In this document: positions 16,169 to 23,121 of the stretch, one piece after another
Layout: each line of letters starts with the position of its first letter
Numbering within the stretch: position 1 is the first letter of the stretch
Origin: Ignavibacteriales bacterium
GTDB lineage: Bacteria > Bacteroidota > Ignavibacteria > Ignavibacteriales > Ignavibacteriaceae
Length of the DNA stretch: 26,985 nt
Assembly (NCBI GenBank): GCA_020061995.1
Contig: JAGUXE010000257.1
Location: 1-26,985 of the forward strand
Direction: 5' to 3'
Translations under genes and position numbers: made by a program
Notes under the pieces: model-generated
Databases searched by the model: none
Seen by the model: only the letters and a program-made list of their open reading frames with translations
What the model was told of the DNA's origin: nothing

Positions 16169-16417
16169 TTAATTAAGTCCACACATACCGGAGGAACAGG
16201 TAGTCGGTATATTTGTAGAGCAATTTCCACTCTCACAACCACCTCCAAATGTATATGAAGCGGTTGCCGGTACTTTAGCACTAAATGATGATATCAATTT
16301 TTTAATATGGCTTGATTGACATTCTGGGCAAGTAACATCTTCACTATTTTGTGATGACTTATGGAGTATTTCAAATTTTGTATTACACTCTGAACATTTG
16401 TATTCAAAGATTGGCAT
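16169..16417 (-). CDS. FmdB-family zinc-ribbon protein with a Cys-rich tail
   Basis: An 82-residue protein. The N-terminal 40 residues are the FmdB putative regulatory zinc ribbon: MPIFEYKCSEC, with C8/C11 and C30/C33 as the metal ligands. The C-terminal part is a flexible tail with four more cysteines, C61, C66, C74 and C79, arranged as two C-x4-C pairs. Such tails are frequent in this family, but their role is unknown; metal or sulfur binding is inference. A strong GGAG lies nine bases upstream of the ATG. It lies between the anti-sigma and rhodanese genes and is probably co-transcribed with both. Confidence 0.88.
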   Translation of the reverse strand: MPIFEYKCSECNTKFEILHKSSQNSEDVTCPECQSSHIKKLISSFSAKVPATASYTFGGGCESGNCSTNIPTTCSSGMCGLN

Positions 16418-16439
16418 AGAATCATTCTCCTAAAATAAA

Positions 16440-16679
16440 TTATTCGTTTTCAAGATTTAATAATTTCATTAATCTATCGTGAGCCTCATGGGGCAAATCA
16501 ACATTATATAATTTGTAAAAATCTATTGTGTGTTCAACTGAATGAAAATAGTTTTGGCAAACATCACAGTTCTCTAAATGAGATTTTATAGCAACGCATT
16601 TTGGTGATTCTAAATCTTCACCTAAACTTTCACATACATGTTCCATTACGTCTCTGCATGTAACTTTTTCATTTTTCAT
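16440..16679 (-). CDS. Zinc-binding anti-sigma factor (ZAS-like)
   Basis: A 79-residue soluble protein with the zinc anti-sigma pattern H34-x3-C38-x2-C41, and further cysteines at 8, 16 and 28, one of which may supply the fourth ligand. It has no transmembrane helix, unlike many anti-sigma factors, so it resembles cytosolic RsrA-type proteins. In those, loss of zinc on thiol oxidation frees the sigma factor. The ATG overlaps the stop of the sigma gene by four bases (ATGA), which supports the partnership and 1:1 production. That it responds to disulfide or sulfur stress is inference from the Cys/His motif and the rhodanese and zinc-ribbon neighbours. Confidence 0.8.
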   Translation of the reverse strand: MKNEKVTCRDVMEHVCESLGEDLESPKCVAIKSHLENCDVCQNYFHSVEHTIDFYKLYNVDLPHEAHDRLMKLLNLENE

Positions 16680-17236
16680 AATTGAAATGCCTTCGAAATT
16701 TCTTTTCTTAAAAACGCCCGAGCTCTGTGCAATCTTGATTTTACTGCCGGTATACTTAAATCTGTAAGCTTTGCAGTTTCTTCTGTAGATAATTGCTCTA
16801 CATCTCTTAAAGTAAATACTATTCGATACTCTGGTGCAAGTTTGCTAATTGACTCATCAAGTATTTTTCGAAGTTCATTGTTCTCTAGATTTTTAATGGG
16901 AAGTGAATTCCAATCAGCTATATACTTTTCATCGAATAAACTATCATCGGTCTCAACATCAACATACTGAAAACGTTTATTCTTGCGTGCTTCCATTAAA
17001 CAATTATTTACAACAATTCTATAAAGCCATGTTGACAACTTTGATTTACTATCGAACTGATGAAATGATTTTATCATGCTCAAGAAAGTTTCCTGCATGG
17101 TATTCTCAGCCTTTTCACGATCTCTGCAAATCTTATATGAAAAATTATAAACAGTCTTTTCATATTTTTTAACCAAAAAAGCGAATGCCTTACGATCGCC
17201 TTCTTTGGCTTGCGTTATAAATATTTCTTCATCCAT
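16676..17236 (-). CDS. ECF-family RNA polymerase sigma factor
   Basis: A 186-residue sigma-70 of the extracytoplasmic-function type. Region 2 spans about residues 18-85 (FLVKKYEKTVYNFSYKICRD, then MQETFLSMIKSF and LSTWLYRIVVNNCL). Region 4 spans about 128-180 (LAPEYRIVFTLRDVEQLSTEETA, then a helix-turn-helix VKSRLHRARAFLRKEI). Region 3 and region 1.1 are absent, as usual for the class. It directs RNA polymerase to its own set of promoters and is held by the overlapping downstream zinc anti-sigma. Auto-regulation is common in such pairs, but I could not identify its promoter. AAGG is present but 13 bases upstream, so the ribosome site is weak. Confidence 0.95.
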   Translation of the reverse strand: MDEEIFITQAKEGDRKAFAFLVKKYEKTVYNFSYKICRDREKAENTMQETFLSMIKSFHQFDSKSKLSTWLYRIVVNNCLMEARKNKRFQYVDVETDDSLFDEKYIADWNSLPIKNLENNELRKILDESISKLAPEYRIVFTLRDVEQLSTEETAKLTDLSIPAVKSRLHRARAFLRKEISKAFQL

Positions 17237-17329
17237 TTGGTTAGATGTACCTTGTGTTAAAAAGTTTCAATTTATTTTTATGATATTTAAATATAAAGAT
17301 AATAAATCATCAAGTCTCTTTGGGTGCAT

Positions 17330-17959
17330 TTATTTCGGTAGTTCGATTTTCTCATCAAGGATTTTCCATAAATACCAAGATGCAATTGAATTGAACGGTT
17401 CCCAATTATTTTTGCGTGAAATGGCTTCAATTTTATTTTCAGATGGTAACTCTTTAAGTAAATAGAGTTTTTGTATTGCTTTTTTTATACCTAAATCTCC
17501 CGTCGGGAGCACATTCCCTCTTCCCAAAGTAAAAATAAGAAACATTTGTGCTGTCCAAATTCCAATTCCCTTAACTTTAGTTAGTAATTCGATTATTTCT
17601 CCATCAGATTTAATTGAAATGCGTGAAAAAGATATTTCTTTATTCTCAATTTTGGATGAAAGGTCTTTTATATATTTAATTTTAGAATATGAAATACCCA
17701 AATTTCTTAACTCTTCAGTCTCTGTATTTAATATCGACTGAGGAATAATTTTATTGGCAAAATAGTTTTTAAACCTTTCAATTATTTTATTGGCTGCATA
17801 AATTGACAATTGCTGACTAATAATCGATATTACCAAACTTTCAAAATAGTGTTTTGAGGACACAATTGAATAACGAGTGGAATTATTAATAATGTACCTA
17901 AGTCTAGAATCGTTTTTTTTTAAGTGTCGGATACCTTTTAATATTTCTAAATTATTCAC
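17330..17959 (-). CDS. DNA-3-methyladenine glycosylase II (AlkA-type HhH-GPD)
   Basis: A 209-residue base-excision repair glycosylase removing alkylated purines. It has the HhH-GPD layout: a helical front (SLVISIISQQLSIYAANKI, 41-59), the helix-hairpin-helix LTKVKGIGIWTAQMF (126-140) and the catalytic Asp in LPTGDLGIKK (D155). It lacks the extra N-terminal domain of E. coli AlkA and so resembles the short AlkA/MAG forms. The start is GTG at 17959, with AAGG eight bases upstream. The gene is divergent from the signalling gene at 17998, leaving only 38 bases between the two starts. It lies 93 bases upstream of the sigma gene on the same strand, but a common transcript is unproven. Confidence 0.88.
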   Translation of the reverse strand: MNNLEILKGIRHLKKNDSRLRYIINNSTRYSIVSSKHYFESLVISIISQQLSIYAANKIIERFKNYFANKIIPQSILNTETEELRNLGISYSKIKYIKDLSSKIENKEISFSRISIKSDGEIIELLTKVKGIGIWTAQMFLIFTLGRGNVLPTGDLGIKKAIQKLYLLKELPSENKIEAISRKNNWEPFNSIASWYLWKILDEKIELPK

Positions 17960-17967
17960 TATTATTA

Positions 17968-17971
17968 CCTT
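17968..17971 (-). promoter_or_regulatory. Ribosome binding site supporting a GTG start
   Basis: AAGG lies eight bases upstream of the GTG at 17959 that begins the glycosylase gene, inside the 38-base divergent gap. Confidence 0.5.
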
Positions 17972-17997
17972 GATTAAAAAAACTTATGAGAAAATAA

Positions 17998-20214
17998 ATG
18001 CTATCTCAAATAAAAGCCCTTGCCTCCATAAAATCAAACAAATTATTTGCTCATACTGAAAATCAAAATCTGCAAATAAATTATAATCAGAAAAATTTGG
18101 AAGAAATTTCAGAAGGTGAAATTATATTTCAGCCGGATGACTTAGCCGAACATATATATTTAATCCTTGAGGGTAAAATTAAAATCAAACACCGAACTTA
18201 TATTGACGGACAAAGGATTTTCATTAAACAAGAAGGTGATTTCTTTGGTGAGAAAGAGTTTTTAGAGAATCAAAAAAGAGATTCATCTTCCGTTGCAGAA
18301 ACAAATTGTTCACTTTATTTATTAAATCAAAATGAAGTCGAGATTCTATTTGCTCAGGATAAAAGGATACGTAGTAACTTGCAAGGGATTGAATATTATG
18401 AAGTTAAGTCTGCTGCTGCTGTAGAACCCGCCCCCTTAGCTTTTGATACCGAGAGTGAATCTAAGTCTTCAGAAAGTTCCGAAAGCGAACAGATAGCAGC
18501 CATACCTTATTCTGAAGAAGTAAGTGATTTTACTTTTAAAGATGTTTCAGAAGACATCATTGATTCATTTGATTTTAATGCCTTCAAAGATCCGGATTCA
18601 TCTCCTTCAGGAGAAAATAAATCTCATGAAACAGAGAGTGCTTCATATTTAGAAGAGAATGTTGAAAGTTTTGAATGGAATTTTGGCGAAGAAGATGAAA
18701 TCCCTTTGATCGAAGATGATGAAAATGAAATTTCGGCGCCTGAATGGAATGATGATGTTAGCAAAATTGAATGGGAAATTAAAGAAGAACCAAAAGATGA
18801 AGTAATCTTCGATTCGGATACTGATTGGAACTTCAACTCTGAAGAACTAACTGCCGACGAAGTAAAAAGTGAGCCGATTGCTCCATCAGGTGAAGATTCT
18901 AGTTTTGGTGTTTTAGATAATGATTTTTTGAAGGAAGATTATTTTATTGAACCACAAATTGAAAATTCTAAACAAGTTGATGAACATTTTGATGTTCCGC
19001 AACTACCGTCGGAAGATTTGTTCGTTACAAGTAAGTATAATTTTTCCGCTGAGCAATTAAGATTAATTATTGAAGCTGCCGAAAAAGTAAATTCAAACAT
19101 TAAACTTGATGAAGTTCTAAAGTCGATAATTTCTGCGGCGTCGTTATTGACAGATGCTGACCGTGGGACACTTTACATTTTGGACAGAGAGACTAATGAA
19201 TTGTGGTCCAAAGTAGTACGTGGTGATGGCATACAAGAAATTAGGTTACGAATCGGGCAGGGTTTAGCTGGCTGGGTGGCACAAACTGGCGAAATCGTCA
19301 ATATTCAAGATGCGTCTGTTGATGCCAGATTCGATTCAGATATAGATAAAAATTCCGGTTACAAAACTAACTCAATGTTATGTTATCCAATAAAAAACAA
19401 GAACGGTGGTGTGATAGGTGTTTTGCAATTATTGAATAGTCATAAAGGATTTTTTGTTCCCATCGATGAAGCCTTTCTGGAAGCACTCTCGGTTCATGCT
19501 GCACTTGCACTAGAGAATGCAGAACTCGTTCAACAGATATTAAGAACGGATAGGTTAACATCGATTGGGAAAGTAGCAAATTTTATAATTACTGATATTA
19601 AAAAACCAATTTTAACTATTAAACATTATGCTGAGCACATCAAGAAAAAAGAAATTTCTCAAGATGTTAAACAGGTTCTCGATATGATTATCGAACAGGC
19701 AAATACTGTTTCTGATTTAGTTCAAACCACTCTAAGTTATTCTGAAGGCAAAACTATCATTCAAACAAAGAAACAAAGTCTTAACGCAACTCTCGAATAT
19801 ACACTTGAATTACTTGCCGAATATGTTGATTCGAAGAGAGTGAAATTATTTAAAAAATTTGATAAAGATGTAATAGTTCAAATAGATAAGAAGGAGTTTT
19901 ATCAGGCATGTTTCCAAATAGCTAAAAATGCTTGCGAATCAATGGGAACAGGTGGGAATTTGTATCTATCCACAAATTTAAATGATAATTTTGTCTCAAT
20001 TTCTTTTAGGGATTCAGGACTTGGAATTCCCGATAGTCTTATTGAAAAAATTTGGGAACCTTTTATGAGTCATGGGAAGAAAAACGGTGTGGGGTTAGGT
20101 TTACCAATTGCTGAAAAAATTATTAAGGAACATGGCGGATCAATTGCAGTTGAAAGCGATTTAGGAACCGGTACAACATTTACAATAAAGCTCCCGATAG
20201 TAAATAATGAATAA
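17998..20214 (+). CDS. Multidomain signalling protein: cNMP-binding-like, acidic linker, GAF, histidine-kinase-like without the phosphoacceptor His
   Basis: A 738-residue soluble protein. Residues about 25-135 form a cNMP-binding-like jelly-roll (IYLILEGKIKIK, GDFFGEKEFL). Residues about 140-340 are a very acidic low-complexity linker with repeated Trp motifs (FEWNFGEE, PEWNDD, IEWEIKEE, TDWNFNSEE). A GAF domain covers about 365-511 (GQGLAGWVAQTGE). A dimerisation helix pair follows. The H-box reads SIGKVANFIITDIKKPI, so T532 stands where the phosphorylated His (AHEIRNP) is expected. The ATPase domain (about 630-735) looks complete: N-box QIAKNACESM, DSGLGIP, G2 box GVGLGL and C-terminal GTTFTIKLP. 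It may therefore bind ATP without classical autophosphorylation. No response regulator is adjacent. The stop overlaps the miaA start by one base, so it leads that transcript. Confidence 0.88.
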   Translation: MLSQIKALASIKSNKLFAHTENQNLQINYNQKNLEEISEGEIIFQPDDLAEHIYLILEGKIKIKHRTYIDGQRIFIKQEGDFFGEKEFLENQKRDSSSVAETNCSLYLLNQNEVEILFAQDKRIRSNLQGIEYYEVKSAAAVEPAPLAFDTESESKSSESSESEQIAAIPYSEEVSDFTFKDVSEDIIDSFDFNAFKDPDSSPSGENKSHETESASYLEENVESFEWNFGEEDEIPLIEDDENEISAPEWNDDVSKIEWEIKEEPKDEVIFDSDTDWNFNSEELTADEVKSEPIAPSGEDSSFGVLDNDFLKEDYFIEPQIENSKQVDEHFDVPQLPSEDLFVTSKYNFSAEQLRLIIEAAEKVNSNIKLDEVLKSIISAASLLTDADRGTLYILDRETNELWSKVVRGDGIQEIRLRIGQGLAGWVAQTGEIVNIQDASVDARFDSDIDKNSGYKTNSMLCYPIKNKNGGVIGVLQLLNSHKGFFVPIDEAFLEALSVHAALALENAELVQQILRTDRLTSIGKVANFIITDIKKPILTIKHYAEHIKKKEISQDVKQVLDMIIEQANTVSDLVQTTLSYSEGKTIIQTKKQSLNATLEYTLELLAEYVDSKRVKLFKKFDKDVIVQIDKKEFYQACFQIAKNACESMGTGGNLYLSTNLNDNFVSISFRDSGLGIPDSLIEKIWEPFMSHGKKNGVGLGLPIAEKIIKEHGGSIAVESDLGTGTTFTIKLPIVNNE

Positions 20215-21134
20215 TGCCTTTTAATTTAATTTCAATTATTGGTCCTACAGCTTGCGGCAAAACGAATTTAGCCGCAAAACTTGCGTTTCATTTCAAAGGT
20301 GAAATAATTTCTGCAGATTCAAGGCAAGTTTACCAATATATGGATATAGGCACAGGTAAAGATAGAAGTGAATATATAGTGAACGGTAATCAAATCAATT
20401 ATCATCTTATTGATATCATAGAACCTGATACAGAATACAGCTTATACAATTTTCAAAAAGACTTTCATAATTCTTACAACCAAATAGTTGCCAGAAATAA
20501 TTATCCGTTTTTAACAGGGGGATCGGGTTTGTATTTGTCTTCTATTATTCAAAATTATAAACTTAAAAAAACAGATTTTGCTGAAGGAGATTTGGACAAA
20601 AAGGATGAAGAAGAATTACGCAATCTTCTCCTAGAACTTAAACCGAATCAACATAACAAAACTGATCTAATAAATCGTGATAGATTAATCTCAGCATTAA
20701 AGATTGCATTAAGTGATAATATTGCTAACGGTGAAACAAAGAATTTTAGAAAAATTAATTCACTTAATATTGGAATTGCACCAAATCGAGAAGTCATCAA
20801 AAAAAGAATAACTGAACGATTGAAAAAAAGATTGGATGAGGGGATGATAGCTGAAGTTGAAAGCTTACTTGAGCATGGCATATCTCACAATAGGCTGGAG
20901 CTGTTCGGACTTGAATATAAGTACATTTCATTTTTCTTGAAGAATGAAATTAACTTCAACGATATGTTTCAAAAATTGAATAGCGCTATTCACAGTTTTG
21001 CAAAACGACAGATGACATGGTTTAGAAAAATGGAAAAAGAAGGTGTAAAGATAAATTGGTTAGATTCACCCGATTATGAATCAGCAGAAAAAATTATTAA
21101 TTCTTCAGAAATCAATTTTAATTTTACTTTGTGA
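20214..21134 (+). CDS. miaA: tRNA dimethylallyltransferase
   Basis: A 306-residue enzyme that adds an isopentenyl group from DMAPP to N6 of A37 in tRNAs reading codons beginning with U. The P-loop is G10-P-T-A-C-G-K-T17. It is followed by the family signature ISADSRQVYQYMDIGTGKD (34-52), LTGGSGLYL and a C-terminal LFGLEYK / FAKRQMTWFRK segment. Length is close to the usual 300-316. The ATG shares one base with the stop of the upstream signalling gene (TAATG). Its own stop is overlapped by the GTG of the glycosyltransferase gene, so all three are translationally coupled. The run DRLISALKIALS is the expected RRLIRALE-type helix. No anomalies were seen. Confidence 0.97.
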   Translation: MPFNLISIIGPTACGKTNLAAKLAFHFKGEIISADSRQVYQYMDIGTGKDRSEYIVNGNQINYHLIDIIEPDTEYSLYNFQKDFHNSYNQIVARNNYPFLTGGSGLYLSSIIQNYKLKKTDFAEGDLDKKDEEELRNLLLELKPNQHNKTDLINRDRLISALKIALSDNIANGETKNFRKINSLNIGIAPNREVIKKRITERLKKRLDEGMIAEVESLLEHGISHNRLELFGLEYKYISFFLKNEINFNDMFQKLNSAIHSFAKRQMTWFRKMEKEGVKINWLDSPDYESAEKIINSSEINFNFTL

Positions 21135-22459
21135 AAACTCTTCCAGACTACGTTACTAAGTATCTGAATAAATTTGCATCTAACAAATGGCAAATTGGCA
21201 CAAATCTAAATCGCGACTTTGAAATGATTGTTGTCATTCCTGCTATTGACGAATTTTCGAACATAAAGAAATTGGTAAAATCAATACTGAATAATGATTC
21301 CAGATATTTTGATAAAACATTGATAATGTTTGTGGTAAATAATGGGGTTCACTCTTCTATTGAAATTAAAGAAGCAAATAAAAAATCATTGCAATACATA
21401 TCAAAGATTGCTGATCGGAAAGATGGTGATGAAGCGCTTTTTAACATAAACAAAAATACAAAACTCACTTTTTCTTTCGTTGATGCTTCAACCTCAGGCA
21501 ACGAACTTCCATCAAAAGAGGCGGGGGTTGGTTTAGCAAGAAAAATAGGAATGGATTTAGCACTTAATTATTTTTGTTATGAGCATCCAAAACAAACCCT
21601 TGTTTGTTTAGATGCTGATTGTGAAGTGTCGGATAATTATATCTCAATGCTTTATGAAAAAATCCATCAAAACAAAATCGATGCTGCTTCAATTAAGTTC
21701 GAACATCAATTGAATAATTCGGAAGAAATAAATAAAGCAATTATCAATTATGAAATATTTCTTCGTTTTTATGTTCTTGGATTGAAATATGCAAATTCTC
21801 CATACAGCTTTTTTACAATCGGTTCATCGATGGCTTGCAGCGTTCAGGCATATTGTAATATTGGTGGAATGAATAAAAAAAAGGCAGCAGAAGATTTTTA
21901 CTTTATGGAAAAACTTTCTAAAAATTATTTAATTAAAAATATTAATAATTGCGCTGTTTATCCCTCATCACGGGGTTCTTGGCGCGTACCATTTGGAACT
22001 GGACAAAGAGTTAATCGGTTCTTGTCTAACACGCAGAATGATTATTTGTTATACAATCCAGTATCATTCAGTATTCTAAAAGAATGGCTTAGCTTTTTCA
22101 CTAATTCTGAAAGTCAGAGTGCATTAAGTTATCTTGTAGGCGCTGATAAAATATATTCGGGTTTAAAAGGATTTCTTGAAAGTCAAAACTTTGTAGCTGA
22201 TTGGACAAGGATTATGTTAAATACTAAAACTTCTGAGCAATTGATTAAGCAGAAGAGTTTTTGGTTTGACGGCTTTAGAACCTTAAAATTAGTTCATTAT
22301 CTTAGAGATCATTCATTGGGATTAAGCCCCATGTTTAATGCTTTAGATGAATTATTTGCATTGATTGGTGTAAATGCTCCATCGGAAAGAGAAATCGCAG
22401 TTCCTGCTGAAAGAGAACAAATAAAATATTTGCAATTACTGAGAGAGATTACCAACTAA
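21131..22459 (+). CDS. Family 2 glycosyltransferase
   Basis: A 442-residue GT-A fold glycosyltransferase. The nucleotide-binding strand is EMIVVIPAIDEFSNI (31-45), the metal-binding D161-A-D163 lies in LVCLDADCEVS, and the acceptor-side motif is in KKKAAEDFYFMEKL. A C-terminal domain of about 150 residues is unassigned. The transferred sugar is unknown; peptidoglycan, lipid or surface polysaccharide are all possible. No transmembrane segments are seen. The start is GTG at 21131, overlapping the miaA stop by four bases (GTGA) and without a Shine-Dalgarno, which suggests translation is coupled to miaA. It is unusual to find a GT2 gene fused so tightly to a tRNA-modification gene. Confidence 0.85.
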   Translation: MKTLPDYVTKYLNKFASNKWQIGTNLNRDFEMIVVIPAIDEFSNIKKLVKSILNNDSRYFDKTLIMFVVNNGVHSSIEIKEANKKSLQYISKIADRKDGDEALFNINKNTKLTFSFVDASTSGNELPSKEAGVGLARKIGMDLALNYFCYEHPKQTLVCLDADCEVSDNYISMLYEKIHQNKIDAASIKFEHQLNNSEEINKAIINYEIFLRFYVLGLKYANSPYSFFTIGSSMACSVQAYCNIGGMNKKKAAEDFYFMEKLSKNYLIKNINNCAVYPSSRGSWRVPFGTGQRVNRFLSNTQNDYLLYNPVSFSILKEWLSFFTNSESQSALSYLVGADKIYSGLKGFLESQNFVADWTRIMLNTKTSEQLIKQKSFWFDGFRTLKLVHYLRDHSLGLSPMFNALDELFALIGVNAPSEREIAVPAEREQIKYLQLLREITN

Positions 22460-22539
22460 GGCAAGTTTAGAATGAGGTATTTCCATTTCAGGCAACCATA
22501 TAAATAAATTTTATTATATTTGAAAAATTTGAGAAGAAA

Positions 22540-23118
22540 ATGGATCCCATAAATATTCTGATTGCAATAAATGTTATAGCAACTTTCGGTGCGAATTTTT
22601 CTGGCGCAAAAAAAGGACTTAAAACATCAATCACAAAAGTTAAAGATAAGCCTAAGACTTATTTGCAAACGGTTCCAACAGCGATAGCAACTTTAACACT
22701 ACTGTTACTAATTGTCTCATTGTTTGAATTGGGTACTTTAACTTATAGTGAAGACAACTTTAATATTCGCTTAATTGCATTTCTGATCTATGTGATTTTT
22801 TCATGGATCCAAATTTGGTCATACCGCTCACTTGGCGATAATTATGCACAGGATATAGTAATTCTCAATAATCACAAGTTAGTGAATATTGGTCCCTACA
22901 AATTGATTAGGCATCCACAATATCTATCTCAAATTATTGTAGATATTAGTGGAGCGGTTGCTGTGATGAGTTATTTATTAGCACCAATAGCAATTATCGA
23001 AATATATTTTTTTGTTAACCGTGCTTTTGTAGAAGAAAAACTTTTGCATAAACATTTTAAAGATGAGTTTGTTTTATATAAAAAGAAGAGTGGATTTATG
23101 TTCCCATTTATAGGTTAG
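22540..23118 (+). CDS. Isoprenylcysteine carboxylmethyltransferase-like membrane methyltransferase
   Basis: A 192-residue membrane protein with about five hydrophobic helices (about 5-20, 44-68, 76-97, 130-160 as two). The C-terminal half matches the ICMT/PEMT-like S-adenosylmethionine fold: GPYKLIRHPQYLSQI (118-132, with the RHPQY core) and EEKLL (165-169) before a Y-x-x-Y-like end. Bacterial members methylate lipids, small phenols or other substrates; the substrate is unknown here. There is a GAG-type site close upstream of the ATG. An 80-base gap separates it from the glycosyltransferase gene, and only three bases separate it from the amidase start, so it is cotranscribed with the amidase. 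Confidence 0.85.
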   Translation: MDPINILIAINVIATFGANFSGAKKGLKTSITKVKDKPKTYLQTVPTAIATLTLLLLIVSLFELGTLTYSEDNFNIRLIAFLIYVIFSWIQIWSYRSLGDNYAQDIVILNNHKLVNIGPYKLIRHPQYLSQIIVDISGAVAVMSYLLAPIAIIEIYFFVNRAFVEEKLLHKHFKDEFVLYKKKSGFMFPFIG

Positions 23119-23121
23119 TGA

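Noticed and set aside
22515..22522. A TATATTTG match to the Bacteroidetes -7 promoter element upstream of the ICMT-like gene
   Set aside because: No TTG element is present about 20 bases upstream, and such octamers arise often by chance in this AT-rich DNA.
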